Assembly (NCBI RefSeq): GCF_018100925.1 | Contig: NZ_JAGJEH010000004.1 | Coordinates: 434,001 to 498,000 of the forward strand | Origin: Pseudoalteromonas luteoviolacea | GTDB lineage: Bacteria; Pseudomonadota; Gammaproteobacteria; Enterobacterales; Alteromonadaceae | Length of the DNA: 64,000 bases | Direction of reading: 5' to 3' | In this document: positions 1 to 8,938 of the stretch, in pieces | Layout of the letters: the number at the start of each line of letters is the position of its first letter | Numbering within the stretch: the first letter of the stretch is position 1 | Program-made: the position numbers and the translations under genes | The notes under the pieces: generated by a model | The model's input: the letters and a program-made list of their open reading frames with translations, nothing else | Databases searched by the model: none | Told to the model about the DNA's origin: nothing

Positions 1-2
1 GT

Positions 3-1592
3 GGTATTTTGGGTCAAGGGATCAATATTGCTGTTATAGATGATGGCCTTGCTACCTACCATCCAGACCTTGCGCCAAACGTGGTACAAGGCAACACGCC
101 TAATCCTAACCCTTACATCTATCAGTACGAATCAAGAGGTCGTCTAAGTATTGACGACCACGGTACAAAAGTTGCTGGGATCGCGGCGGCGGCTGCATAC
201 AACGGCCAAGGTGGCCGAGGCGTAGCACCAAATGCCACACTGACAGGTGTAAACTACATAGGTAAAGAAAGCAATATTAACAGCCGCACGCTTGCTATCC
301 GCTCTGTTATGGATATGGATGGTGCTGTTCAACCTATGAATAAACTTACCGACGCTCGCGTTATCAACCAAAGTATCGGTTATTCATTTTCTGACGCTAG
401 CATCTATGGTGATTACCGTGCATTCTTTGATGATATTGACGCTGTAACCAAAAGAGCAGTAACAGAGAGTCACGGTGGCCGTGGTGCAATGGCTGTTAAA
501 TCAGCAGGTAACAGTCACTATATTGGCGGTCGTTGGCTAGACAGAGACAATGGTCTTTTGACACTAATTTATCCTAATGGCTATGCACTTCCAGCATATG
601 ACGCGTCAATTGCAGACCCGACAAATGCCAATTTCTGGAACTTAACGGTTTCTGCACTTAATGCAAAAGGTAATTTAGCGGCTTATTCTACAGGTGGTTC
701 AGCGGTGTTACTTACAGCACCGGCTGGTGAATGGGGACGTTATAGCCCTGCGACAGTGACCACAGCTCTACCTAAGTGGTGCACAGACGCAACGGAAACA
801 CAATGTGAAGAGCCAATGTACGCATTTAACATGAATGGTACTTCAGCTGCAGCACCTGCTCTATCTGGCGCGGTTGCACTTATCATGTCGGCAAACCACC
901 AGCTATCTTGGCGTGACGTTAGACACCTGATGATCACTACTGCAACAAAAGTAGATGCTGATGCTAAACCTCGCATGATTGGCGATTATGAAGCTATCCC
1001 AAGCTGGCAAGTGAATGGTGCAGGTCACGCGTTCCATTATGACTATGGTTTTGGTTTGGTTAATGTAGATGCGGCAGTTGAAAAAGCACTACAAACAGGT
1101 CCTATCCTAGGCGACCTACAAATCAAGTCATATGACGTGCCAGTAAAAGCAGACGCGTTTATTTACGATGGCGATTTCACTGGTACTGAATCAGTTCACA
1201 CACAAACTGATGACCTAACAGTTGAAGCCGTTCGCGTACACTTAAGCTTGGATCATGAGCGCCTTGGGGATTTATCTGTTGAGCTTATTTCACCTAGTAA
1301 CACACGCAGTGTCATCTTAACCGCTGGTACAGACATCGAAGGCAATAAGTTCAATGACAATGTGATCCTTTCAAACCATTTCTATGGTGAGTCTGCAAAA
1401 GGAGATTGGAAACTACGTATCATCGACACAAATGCAAAAGACTCATGGTCTGAAAGAGTATATGACTTAGGCACTGGTAAATTTGTTGAAGGTTCAAAAG
1501 CAGTTATTCCACAGCGTGGTGATAAAGTACAACCTAACAACACTAAACCAGGTCAGTTAACTGGTTGGAGTATTACGTTCTACGGTCATTAA
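3..1592 (+). CDS. Kexin-like S8 serine protease with P-domain (5' truncated by window edge)
   Basis: Subtilisin-family endopeptidase, probably secreted, cleaving extracellular or periplasmic proteins. The reading frame is open to the left edge (Gly-Ile precede the first TTG at 9), so the true start and any signal and propeptide lie outside the window. Counting from 9, the catalytic triad is Asp11 (IDDGL), His51 (DDHGT) and Ser279 (NGTSAAAP), with oxyanion Asn168 (SAGNS). The DDG and DDHGT contexts resemble the kexin/furin branch. Residues about 385-527 form a proprotein-convertase P-domain (ERLGDLSVELISP, then GDWKLRIID near the end, then GWSITFYGH). Aeromonas ASP-type proteases have this architecture. 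A strong hairpin follows the stop codon. Confidence 0.93.
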   Translation, partial: GILGQGINIAVIDDGLATYHPDLAPNVVQGNTPNPNPYIYQYESRGRLSIDDHGTKVAGIAAAAAYNGQGGRGVAPNATLTGVNYIGKESNINSRTLAIRSVMDMDGAVQPMNKLTDARVINQSIGYSFSDASIYGDYRAFFDDIDAVTKRAVTESHGGRGAMAVKSAGNSHYIGGRWLDRDNGLLTLIYPNGYALPAYDASIADPTNANFWNLTVSALNAKGNLAAYSTGGSAVLLTAPAGEWGRYSPATVTTALPKWCTDATETQCEEPMYAFNMNGTSAAAPALSGAVALIMSANHQLSWRDVRHLMITTATKVDADAKPRMIGDYEAIPSWQVNGAGHAFHYDYGFGLVNVDAAVEKALQTGPILGDLQIKSYDVPVKADAFIYDGDFTGTESVHTQTDDLTVEAVRVHLSLDHERLGDLSVELISPSNTRSVILTAGTDIEGNKFNDNVILSNHFYGESAKGDWKLRIIDTNAKDSWSERVYDLGTGKFVEGSKAVIPQRGDKVQPNNTKPGQLTGWSITFYGH

Positions 1593-1598
1593 TTAATG

Positions 1599-1638
1599 AT
1601 TATAAGAGAGCTATACCTATAGCTCTCTTATAATTTTA
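1599..1638 (+). terminator. Rho-independent terminator of the S8 protease gene
   Basis: A perfect 16-bp inverted repeat (arms 1599-1614 and 1619-1634, loop ACCT) is followed by TTTT. It starts 7 bp after the protease stop codon. Confidence 0.85.
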
Positions 1639-1909
1639 AATTGCGATCACTATTAGATAAATGCTGGCAACATTTATAGGTTACACATAATAAAAAAATG
1701 CATCTTCACATCGGGTTTAACTAATTTAACCTCTCTCCTAGTAGAAATAATATGCCAACCCTTAATCTGATTTTCAACAGTCCAACAAAGTAATTACCAC
1801 TGAATTAAATACATTTCATGAGTGAAGCTTTACTGCGTGTTCATTCTATTTCTTTATATCACAGTGCCAACTAAACCGCTTTAAACGGCCGTAACAAGCC
1901 CACCTAAAA
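1639..1909. other. Intergenic region with no recognisable gene
   Basis: AT-rich stretch between the protease terminator and the repeats that flank the dead transposase. I see no credible reading frame or RNA gene in it. Confidence 0.5.
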
Positions 1910-1979
1910 TGTAACTCCCCCATAAACTGAAACAGTTCATTAGTAGAGTTTCTATCAATATAAAATTGGGGCAGTTACA
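1910..1979. repeat. Inverted repeat at the 3' side of the RAYT pseudogene
   Basis: TGTAACTCCCCC (1910-1921) pairs with GGGGCAGTTACA (1968-1979) at 11 of 12 positions, with a 46-nt gap. The second arm ends directly beside the stop codon of the transposase pseudogene. A further direct copy of the first arm lies on the other side of the gene at 2671-2682. Position and symmetry suggest the REP-like ends recognised by RAYT transposases; that role is inferred. Confidence 0.55.
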
Positions 1980-1980
1980 G

Positions 1981-2640
1981 TTACGCAACCATATTCGCCC
2001 GCACTGGGTTAAGTACACTATACCTACTTAACTCAAGTAAGTAGGCGTCTCTATCAACCAAAATACCTTTAAATCGACCCTGAAATAGATGATCAACTCA
2101 GCCATGTTTGCGGTTTATATTTTGTGTAAATACACCATTTAATTGTCGCATCCCCTTGCTTAAATTGGCGTCAGGTTTTTCTACGAGTAGATGATAGTGA
2201 TTTGTCATCAAACAATGACTGTGTATCACCCTGTTATACTCAAATATTCTTAAGATGCGAGGTTCAGCGAGAAGTGATTGGCTTTCAGGCAAGGCGTCGA
2301 TTTGAAGATCTAGTGGGCCTAAATCGAAAATTGACAACAAAGTATGAAAGCCAATCAAACTCGCCCTTGGGAGCGCGTATTCTGTCCCACTTCATCGTCA
2401 AAGAACTTGGAAAGGACTCGACAATACACTGCGTTCTTTTCCTAGTACTGAAACAGAAGACATAGATCTGAATCATGCACCTCGAGGGAGTTTGGGTATA
2501 GAACGTTCACATATATCAGATAAAACCGCCAAAAACAGCGTATAGTCGTCATCATCAAAAAAGATGTTCTGCCGCGCATTCCCCCTAGAAGTCACGTGGT
2601 AAAGCGCTCCTGCAAATTCAATTCTTAACGGTCTTGCCAT
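1981..2640 (-). pseudogene. REP-associated tyrosine transposase (RAYT, Y1 family), disrupted
   Basis: Three pieces of one Y1/IS200-like transposase lie in the same frame on the minus strand. The N-terminus (from ATG 2640) starts MARPLRIEFAGALYHVTSRG. The middle carries HSHCLMTNHYHLLVEKPDAN with the HxH (HYH) metal-binding motif, then LSKGMRQLNGVFTQNINRKHG. The C-terminus reads HLFQGRFKGILVDRDAYLL and ends LNPVRANMVA. Two lesions kill it. About 255 bp of unrelated DNA separate residue about 47 from the HCLMTNHYH block and bring in stop codons (first TGA at 2473-2475). A TGA at 2098-2100 stands where family members have Arg (KHGR before the HLFQGR block), consistent with CGA to TGA. The intact protein would have had about 135 residues. 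Flanking TGTAACTCCCCC repeats support an old RAYT unit. Confidence 0.85.
2245..2500. mobile_element. Non-coding insertion inside the RAYT gene (unidentified small element)
   Basis: Boundaries are estimated from where transposase homology stops (near 2500) and resumes (near 2245). The insert has no convincing protein; its open frames are accidental. It contains a 12-bp perfect inverted repeat, TGATTGGCTTTC at 2275-2286 and its complement at 2346-2357, with an inner CGATTT / AAATCG pair, so about 83 bp can fold back. I cannot see clear terminal inverted repeats or target duplications. It could be a MITE-like or intergenic-repeat element; identity is not established. Confidence 0.5.
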
Positions 2641-2670
2641 TTTGCTCCCTGAATATATAACCCTTTAATT

Positions 2671-2682
2671 TGTAACTCCCCC
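2671..2682. repeat. Direct copy of the RAYT-flanking repeat TGTAACTCCCCC
   Basis: Identical over 12 bp to 1910-1921, and the similarity runs on (CACAAAC versus CATAAAC). It lies 31 bp upstream of the pseudogene start, so the dead transposase is bracketed by the same motif. Confidence 0.6.
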
Positions 2683-2837
2683 ACAAACAAAATTGCTATT
2701 GCGGATCTTGTGTTGTTATGCTCAATAAGACAAGGAGATAGAAATAATACTTCAACTTAATTCATTTTATATTTAATGATGGAGTTAAATTTTACGACTA
2801 GGATATGGATGGTGAGAAAAAAGTAATAAAAGACATT

Positions 2838-2868
2838 TAGGAAGTACCAATGTAGGTGGTACTTCCTA
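2838..2868 (-). terminator. Probable terminator of fadIJ
   Basis: An 11-bp perfect stem (TAGGAAGTACC 2838-2848, complement 2858-2868) with a 9-nt loop lies 9 bp beyond the fadJ stop. On the minus strand it is followed by AAATGTCTTTT, so the U-tract is imperfect. Confidence 0.6.
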
Positions 2869-2877
2869 ATTTTCTAT

Positions 2878-4980
2878 TTAGCTATAGTATGCTTCGCCTG
2901 CTTCCGCTTTCGCTTTCAGCGGCTCTGACGGTGTGAATACATCATTTTCAGTTGCGTACGTAGACAACTCTGAACACACTTTATTGATACCGCGTTTATC
3001 CATGTAACTAAATGGACCACCTAAGAATGGTGGGAAGCCAATACCAAAAATTGCACCAATGTCTCCATCACGAGCAGAAGCAATAATCCCTTCATCTAAG
3101 CATCGAGATGCCTCATTTAGCATCTGTGCAACACAGCGATTCGCGATTTCTTGCTTATTCAAACGTGGAGCCTGTGTGATCCCTAACAAAGCATAAACCG
3201 ATTCGTCGACAGTCTTGCCTTTTTTTCCTTCATAAGTATAAAAACCGCGTCCAGTTTTCCTACCTAGGCGTTTATTGTCTATCATACGTTCAAATGCATT
3301 TGGCGCTTTAAAACGATCACCAAGCTCTTTTTCAAGAATTGGTGCGATTTTAGACCCAATGTCAATGCCAACTTCATCGAGTAGTGCTAGTGGCCCAACC
3401 GGAAAGCCAAACTCCACAAGTGCCTGATCGATTTTCTCAATTGGCTCACCAGCTAGCAGTAGATTAGCAGCTTCGTTTACATACGGTGCCAAAATACGAT
3501 TCACATAGAAGCCTGCTTTATCTTTAACTACAATCGGTGTTTTACCCTGCTTTCGTGCAAAGTTAACCGTCTTTGTTATGGTTTCTTCTGAGGTACTCGC
3601 ATGAGGAATAATCTCAACCAACGGCATTTTTTCTACTGGAGAGAAGTAATGTAATCCAATCACATTCTCAGGGCGCTCAGCCTTTTCTGCAATTTGTGCA
3701 ATTGGCAGCGATGAAGTATTACTGGCGAATATCGTTGATTCTGAACACTCACGTTCAATATCTGCGACCATACCCTGCTTTAATGCTAAGTCTTCGAAAA
3801 CAGCTTCGATAACAATATCAACATGCTCGAAACCACTATAATCTGTCGTGCCAGTGATGCTGTTCATGGTCGATTGCATTTGGGCTTTAGATAAAATACG
3901 GCGTTTTTGCTTTTTAGATAAAATCTTGTAGCTGTAGTTTAGGGCATTGCTGATCCCTTGGTGTGCTACATCTTTGATACGTACTCGTACGCCTGCTTTT
4001 GCAGCACTGACATGAGTGATCCCTGCCCCCATCAAACCACCACCTAAAACTGCAGCACGCGAAATACTTGCCTTGTCGTCACTTTGCCACTCTTTTTTCA
4101 TCTCAGTGGTGGCAAAGAAAATTCCACGCAAAGAGCGTGACACGTCTGTCATCACAAGATCTGCAAAACCTTCCGCTTCGGTTTTGTAGGCTTTTAACTC
4201 ATCTAGCTCAACAGACGCCCTTACAGCCTTAATGATCGCAAGAGGAGCTGGATAGTGACCTCCTGTCTTTTTCTCAACATTATCTTGTGCTTTTTTGAAG
4301 ATAATATTTCGACCAAATGGATTGGACTCTAGCAATTGGCTAAGCTTATCTAACTTTGGTTTGCGGGCCTTTGGCTTGCCTTTTCTAGCAAGTTTGACCG
4401 CGACATCCATCAAAATGCTGTGCGGAACACTTTCATTGACCAAACCAGCTTTTGCTGCTTGCTTTGCTCGTACTTGTTTACCTGTTAGCATCCACTCCAA
4501 CGCTTTTTGGATACCCACCAACTTAGGTAGTCGTTGTGTACCGCCACCACCAGGTAACAAACCAAGTTGCACTTCTGGTAAGCCCAGTTTTGTTTTGTCA
4601 TCATTTGTACACACGCGATAGTCACACGCTAATGCAAACTCTAACCCGCCGCCTAAAGCTGCTCCATGGATTGCAGCAACTGTTGGGAAAGGCAGTGCCT
4701 TCATTTTAAAAAACGCCTGTTGACACATTTCTGATAGGCGCAATGCATCATCGCGTGTATGTGCATTGTCAAGCATCTTGATATCTGCACCTGCAATGAA
4801 GTTGTCAGATTTACCACTGACAAACACCATACCAGTTACATCATCTGTTTTTCCTTTTTCAAGAATTTCTAGCAACTCATCGGCGAATGTATCACGTAGT
4901 GTGTTCATTTTTTCGCCCGGCACATCAATTGTTACCAATGCAACTTTATGGCTGTTTAATTCATAACTAAATACTGACAT
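2878..4980 (-). CDS. fadJ: Fatty acid oxidation complex subunit alpha (enoyl-CoA hydratase / 3-hydroxyacyl-CoA dehydrogenase)
   Basis: Bifunctional beta-oxidation enzyme that hydrates 2-enoyl-CoA and oxidises L-3-hydroxyacyl-CoA with NAD+. At 700 aa it is near the usual FadJ length (about 714). The N-terminal crotonase domain has GADIKML (64-70) and both hydratase glutamates, Glu114 (GGLEFALACD) and Glu136 (LGLPEVQLG). The dehydrogenase half has the NAD-binding motif LGGGLMGAG (312-320) and catalytic His444 (GLHYFSPVEKMP). It abuts fadI with no gap, as in the enterobacterial fadIJ operon. That partner length and order favour FadJ over FadB, which pairs with the shorter FadA. Confidence 0.93.
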   Translation of the reverse strand: MSVFSYELNSHKVALVTIDVPGEKMNTLRDTFADELLEILEKGKTDDVTGMVFVSGKSDNFIAGADIKMLDNAHTRDDALRLSEMCQQAFFKMKALPFPTVAAIHGAALGGGLEFALACDYRVCTNDDKTKLGLPEVQLGLLPGGGGTQRLPKLVGIQKALEWMLTGKQVRAKQAAKAGLVNESVPHSILMDVAVKLARKGKPKARKPKLDKLSQLLESNPFGRNIIFKKAQDNVEKKTGGHYPAPLAIIKAVRASVELDELKAYKTEAEGFADLVMTDVSRSLRGIFFATTEMKKEWQSDDKASISRAAVLGGGLMGAGITHVSAAKAGVRVRIKDVAHQGISNALNYSYKILSKKQKRRILSKAQMQSTMNSITGTTDYSGFEHVDIVIEAVFEDLALKQGMVADIERECSESTIFASNTSSLPIAQIAEKAERPENVIGLHYFSPVEKMPLVEIIPHASTSEETITKTVNFARKQGKTPIVVKDKAGFYVNRILAPYVNEAANLLLAGEPIEKIDQALVEFGFPVGPLALLDEVGIDIGSKIAPILEKELGDRFKAPNAFERMIDNKRLGRKTGRGFYTYEGKKGKTVDESVYALLGITQAPRLNKQEIANRCVAQMLNEASRCLDEGIIASARDGDIGAIFGIGFPPFLGGPFSYMDKRGINKVCSELSTYATENDVFTPSEPLKAKAEAGEAYYS

Positions 4981-6291
4981 TTATGCACTCTCCAATACAA
5001 ATGCTGCACCCAACCCACCAGCCGCGCAAGCTGTTGTCAATGCGAGCCCACCACCTCGGCGTTTTAATTCATTTAAGCTTTGAGTGATAAGCCTCGCGCC
5101 TGTTGCCGCAAATGGGTGACCATAGGCTAAAGAGCCACCATTGACATTGAACTTGTCCATATCAATCTCACCTATTGCTTTATTGCGTCCAAGCTTCTCT
5201 TTTGCAAACTTGTCCGAAGCAAACATCTTGACATTGGCCAACGCCTGCGCTGCAAACGCTTCATGCATTTCTATCAAGTCGAGGTCTTTCAATTCGATTC
5301 CAGCTCTATCTAGCGCGAGTGGCGTTGAATGCGCAGGGCCCATGAGCATGTCTTCATGTACGCCAATTGCAGAAAATGCATAAGAGCGTACATAACCTAA
5401 AATTTCGTAACCAAGGGCTTTTGCCTTACTTTCACTCATCATCAATACAGCTGCTGCGCCATCAGTAAGAGGCGTCGCGTTTGCAGCAGTCACAGAGCCA
5501 TGTTTTCTATCAAAGACAGGGCGAAGCTTTGCATACCCTTCAAGAGACGAGTTAGCACGTATATTATTATCTTTGTCGATAAAACCTTTATATGGTTCTA
5601 CGTGCGCGGTCATAACTTCTTGCGACAACAGTCCTTCATCCCAAGCTTTTGCAGCTAAAGAGTGAGAGCGGTGCGCCAATGCATCTTGCTCTTCACGGCT
5701 AATACCGTGTGTTTTTGCCATTTGCTCAGCTGTGTCACCCATTGACAAACCAGTTGAATATTCAGCAACTGCTGGGGGAACAGGTAATAAATCTTTTAAG
5801 CGCAATTGAGAGAAAATCTTCAATCGCTGGCCTAATGTTCTGGCTTTGTTTAAATCAACTAGGCTACCTGCTAGTTTTTTGCTTACACCGATCGGCAATA
5901 CTGAAGAAGAATCCGCGCCACCAGCAATGCCGACTGCGGTATGACCTGCAATGATAGACTCAGCAACATTGGCAACCGCTTGAAAGCTTGTCGCACACGC
6001 TCGAGAAACCGAATACGCATCAACGGATACAGGCATACCGGTACCAAGCACGATTTCCCGTGCAATATTTGGCGCTTCAGGCATTTGTACAACTTGCCCA
6101 AATACTAACTGGTCGATTTCTTTTTTATCTATGTTTAGGCGTTCCAGCATTTCATTGACCACAGTTTTACCTAGGTCTAGTGCAGGTACGTGGTGGTAAG
6201 CCGTAGCTTGTTTTGCAAAAGGAGTACGTAAGCCACTCACAATGGCGATACGGTCTCCGTTTATTGTTTTTAGAATGTTTTGTTCAGACAT
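4981..6291 (-). CDS. fadI: Acetyl-CoA C-acyltransferase (3-ketoacyl-CoA thiolase), beta subunit of the FadIJ complex
   Basis: Thiolase that cleaves 3-ketoacyl-CoA to acetyl-CoA and a shortened acyl-CoA. Its 436 aa match the E. coli FadI length. The acylated nucleophile is Cys99 (SRACATSF), with His392 ([11 protein letters not shown]) and second Cys422 ([10 protein letters not shown]). First gene of the operon; its TAA (4981-4983) directly precedes the fadJ start. The ATG at 6291 follows a FadR-like palindrome only 20-34 bp upstream, so control by acyl-CoA through FadR is plausible. Confidence 0.94.
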   Translation of the reverse strand: MSEQNILKTINGDRIAIVSGLRTPFAKQATAYHHVPALDLGKTVVNEMLERLNIDKKEIDQLVFGQVVQMPEAPNIAREIVLGTGMPVSVDAYSVSRACATSFQAVANVAESIIAGHTAVGIAGGADSSSVLPIGVSKKLAGSLVDLNKARTLGQRLKIFSQLRLKDLLPVPPAVAEYSTGLSMGDTAEQMAKTHGISREEQDALAHRSHSLAAKAWDEGLLSQEVMTAHVEPYKGFIDKDNNIRANSSLEGYAKLRPVFDRKHGSVTAANATPLTDGAAAVLMMSESKAKALGYEILGYVRSYAFSAIGVHEDMLMGPAHSTPLALDRAGIELKDLDLIEMHEAFAAQALANVKMFASDKFAKEKLGRNKAIGEIDMDKFNVNGGSLAYGHPFAATGARLITQSLNELKRRGGGLALTTACAAGGLGAAFVLESA

Positions 6292-6310
6292 GAATTTTGC
6301 TCTCCCGCTG

Positions 6311-6325
6311 ACAGGTCTGACCTGT
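6311..6325 (-). promoter_or_regulatory. FadR-like operator upstream of fadI
   Basis: ACAGGTCTGACCTGT is a perfect 7+1+7 palindrome. Its core GGTCNGACC equals the core of the E. coli FadR operator (CTGGTCNGACCAG). It ends 20 bp before the fadI ATG in the fadI-moxR intergenic region, a position suited to repression of fadIJ. FadR itself is not encoded in the window, so the assignment rests on motif and target. Confidence 0.65.
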
Positions 6326-6583
6326 TATTTTAATCCGATTCTAAACAACCGAATCCATTCTGCCAATAGAAAATTGGAAATTGTCTGTAAAATCACAGCG
6401 CAAATTAAACTTAGCGTGAATTTTGAACAAATCAAAAAGCGTCTGAAAAATATATTAAAAATATGGAACTAAACCAAATAATACGGTCTAAGAAAAAAGT
6501 GAAAATCCACCTCAAAAGCTTGAGTTTTCCGTTTCAATCCATATAAATAAGCAACAAATTTGTCATAACAAGGACAAACAAGC

Positions 6584-7540
6584 ATGGCAGTTAATGAGTT
6601 TACTGAATTAAAAAAATACTTAGACACCCAAATTTTAGGTCAACCAGACTTAACCGAAGCATTATTAATCGCAATTTTAGCTGACGGCCACCTATTAGTT
6701 GAAGGCCCTCCAGGACTGGCAAAAACCCGAGCAGTAAATGCTCTCGCCAAAGGTATAGAGGGTAGCTTTCAACGCGTTCAGTTTACACCCGACTTGTTAC
6801 CAGCAGATATAACCGGCACTGATATTTACAGACAACAAACCAGTGAGTTTGTATTTGAGAAAGGCCCGCTATTCCATAACCTTGTACTTGCAGATGAGAT
6901 TAACCGCGCACCCGCTAAAGTTCAATCAGCGTTACTTGAAGCCATGGCAGAGCGTCAGGTCACTGTGGGGAAAACAACTTATCCACTTCCAGAACTCTTT
7001 ATGGTTATGGCGACACAGAACCCGCTAGAGCAAGAAGGTACCTATCCGTTACCAGAGGCACAACTCGACCGCTTTTTATTACACCTCAATATTGATTACC
7101 CACAAGCGCAAACAGAGTTAGAGATCTTACGTTTGACACGAGGTGAAGCGCTCAGCACAGAGGTTGTGAAGTTTAGTCCAATTAGTCAACAAACATTATT
7201 TGAGGCTAGAAAAAAGGTATTAGAGCTGCATTTGGCTGAGCCTCTTGAGCAATATCTGGTACAACTCATTATCGCAACCCGTGAAGCAGCCAAATTGGAC
7301 GCACAACTTGGTGCTTGGATAGAGCTAGGTGCAAGTCCAAGGGCTACAATTGCATTAGATAAATGTGCCCGTGCTCACGCTTGGTTACAACAACGTGACT
7401 TTGTCACGCCAGATGACATCCAAGCCGTTTTACATGATGTTTTGAGACACCGAATTATTCTGAGCTACGAAGCTCAAGCGGATGGTATTACCAAAGATCA
7501 AGTGATCAGCCGCATTCTCGAGTTAGTGCCCGTACCTTAA
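6584..7540 (+). CDS. moxR: MoxR-family AAA+ ATPase
   Basis: AAA+ chaperone-like ATPase (318 aa) thought to remodel or activate partner proteins with von Willebrand A (VWA) domains. Walker A is GPPGLAKT (41-48), Walker B is LVLADEIN (100-107), and sensor-1 lies in ATQNPLEQEG (143-152), all canonical for the MRP subfamily. It is first of a tightly packed operon with DUF58, DUF4381, two VWA proteins and BatD, the classic moxR-bat arrangement. The ATG at 6584 has AAGGA about 10 nt upstream. The true client and phenotype (envelope stress tolerance in other bacteria) cannot be read from the sequence. Confidence 0.93.
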   Translation: MAVNEFTELKKYLDTQILGQPDLTEALLIAILADGHLLVEGPPGLAKTRAVNALAKGIEGSFQRVQFTPDLLPADITGTDIYRQQTSEFVFEKGPLFHNLVLADEINRAPAKVQSALLEAMAERQVTVGKTTYPLPELFMVMATQNPLEQEGTYPLPEAQLDRFLLHLNIDYPQAQTELEILRLTRGEALSTEVVKFSPISQQTLFEARKKVLELHLAEPLEQYLVQLIIATREAAKLDAQLGAWIELGASPRATIALDKCARAHAWLQQRDFVTPDDIQAVLHDVLRHRIILSYEAQADGITKDQVISRILELVPVP

Positions 7541-7556
7541 GGTTTAAACACCACCT

Positions 7557-8498
7557 ATGAAAGCAAATAATGATATACAAAGCTGGTTTGCAAATTGCCA
7601 TAGCAATGGTGTTGAACTTGGGCTCAAGGAGTTGCTCTACTATAAGAGTAAATCCCAACTTCTCGACTTAAAACCTAAAGGTCATATTCGCAGTGCGCAA
7701 GCGGGACAATATCTCGCACCGCATAAGGGCCGAGGTATGGAGTTTGCCGAAGTGCGTCAATACCAATATGGCGATGACATCCGCGCCATTGACTGGCGCG
7801 TCACGGCGCGAACAGGAGAAGCACATACCAAGCTCTATCAAGAAGAAAAAGAGCGTCCTGTTTTTATATTTACAGACTTATCAAACAGCATGCTGTTTGG
7901 CAGTCAACTACTGCTCAAATCCGTGCAAGCGGCCCATTTGAGTGCCCTTGTCGCTTGGTCAGCGTCTCATCGAGGCGACAGATTAGGCGGTGTGGTGTTC
8001 TCTGAGTACAGCCACCATGAGCTCAAACCAACGGCCAGAGACAAGGGTGTACTCGCATTTTGTCATCAACTGTGTGACGTTCATGAAACAAGCTTAGTTA
8101 ACCGCGACAATAAAAACACCAGTCGCTTCAATGATAACCTGAAACGTCTTAAGCATTTGGCAAAACCGGGCAGTTTGATTTACCTCATTTCAGATTTTTC
8201 CGAGTTAAATGATGAGAGCTTTTCATTACTTGAAGGCTTGAGTCGCCATTGTGAGTTAATAGGCTGCCAAGTCAGTGACCCTTTTGAACATACTCTTCCT
8301 GCGTACAGTGAAGCTGTCGAGGTTCAAGGGACCAATAGCGCTTGGACCTTACCATTGAGCGACAAACAATTCAGAGACAAGTTTGCCAAACATGCGCAAG
8401 ATGTTTTTAGCGCTCGGCTAAAACGTTTACAACGCGCAGGCATGACGATGCTCAATTTCTCGGCCGATACGCCATTAGAATCTCAGCTTTCTAGGTAA
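7557..8498 (+). CDS. DUF58 domain protein of the moxR-bat operon
   Basis: A 313-aa protein with the DUF58 signature: GRGMEFAEVRQYQYGDDIR then IDWRVTARTGEAHTK, followed by KERPVFIFTDLSNSM, whose DLSNS resembles a VWA metal-site motif. No membrane segment is evident, so it is probably cytoplasmic or peripheral. It lies 16 bp after moxR and 5 bp before the DUF4381 gene. DUF58 proteins regularly co-occur with MoxR ATPases, so a MoxR partner role is inferred; no enzymatic function is known. Confidence 0.88.
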   Translation: MKANNDIQSWFANCHSNGVELGLKELLYYKSKSQLLDLKPKGHIRSAQAGQYLAPHKGRGMEFAEVRQYQYGDDIRAIDWRVTARTGEAHTKLYQEEKERPVFIFTDLSNSMLFGSQLLLKSVQAAHLSALVAWSASHRGDRLGGVVFSEYSHHELKPTARDKGVLAFCHQLCDVHETSLVNRDNKNTSRFNDNLKRLKHLAKPGSLIYLISDFSELNDESFSLLEGLSRHCELIGCQVSDPFEHTLPAYSEAVEVQGTNSAWTLPLSDKQFRDKFAKHAQDVFSARLKRLQRAGMTMLNFSADTPLESQLSR

Positions 8499-8503
8499 CT
8501 ACA

Positions 8504-8938
8504 ATGAATCCATCTCCATTAGATGCCTTACATGATGTCTTGCCACCTGAGCAGGTAAGTTGGTGGCCACTGTCGCTGCCAACTTGGGCACTTATTATCA
8601 CCTCAACGTTGATACTTTTACTGTTTAGCTTTTATTTATATCGCAGCTGGCAGTTCGGTGCAGCCAAAAGAGAAGCGATCAAGCTCAGTCAATTGGAAAT
8701 TAAAGATGCACTGGCGTTGCATGGTTTACTAAAAAGGCTAACTAAACACTACTATGGTACCACCGTAGCGTCTCAATCAACGCCCAACTGGTGCCAAACC
8801 TTGAACTTATTGTCAAAAGCACAGTTCAGCGAACAAGATATTGCCTCATTATATAACTCAGAAAACAAAAACGATCAGATTGAAAAACTTATGATGGCAA
8901 TAAAAACGTTTAAAACCAAGGAGCGCTTAGATGTTTGA
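8504..8938 (+). CDS. DUF4381 family single-pass membrane protein
   Basis: A 144-aa protein with one strong transmembrane helix (about 24-46, WALIITSTLILLLFSFYLY). The start region PLDALHDVLPPEQVSWWPLS is typical of DUF4381. A soluble alpha-helical tail follows. The 3' end overlaps the next VWA gene by 8 bp, which suggests translational coupling. Its place between DUF58 and BatA-like genes is conserved in gammaproteobacterial moxR operons; it may anchor the complex to the inner membrane. Confidence 0.85.
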   Translation: MNPSPLDALHDVLPPEQVSWWPLSLPTWALIITSTLILLLFSFYLYRSWQFGAAKREAIKLSQLEIKDALALHGLLKRLTKHYYGTTVASQSTPNWCQTLNLLSKAQFSEQDIASLYNSENKNDQIEKLMMAIKTFKTKERLDV

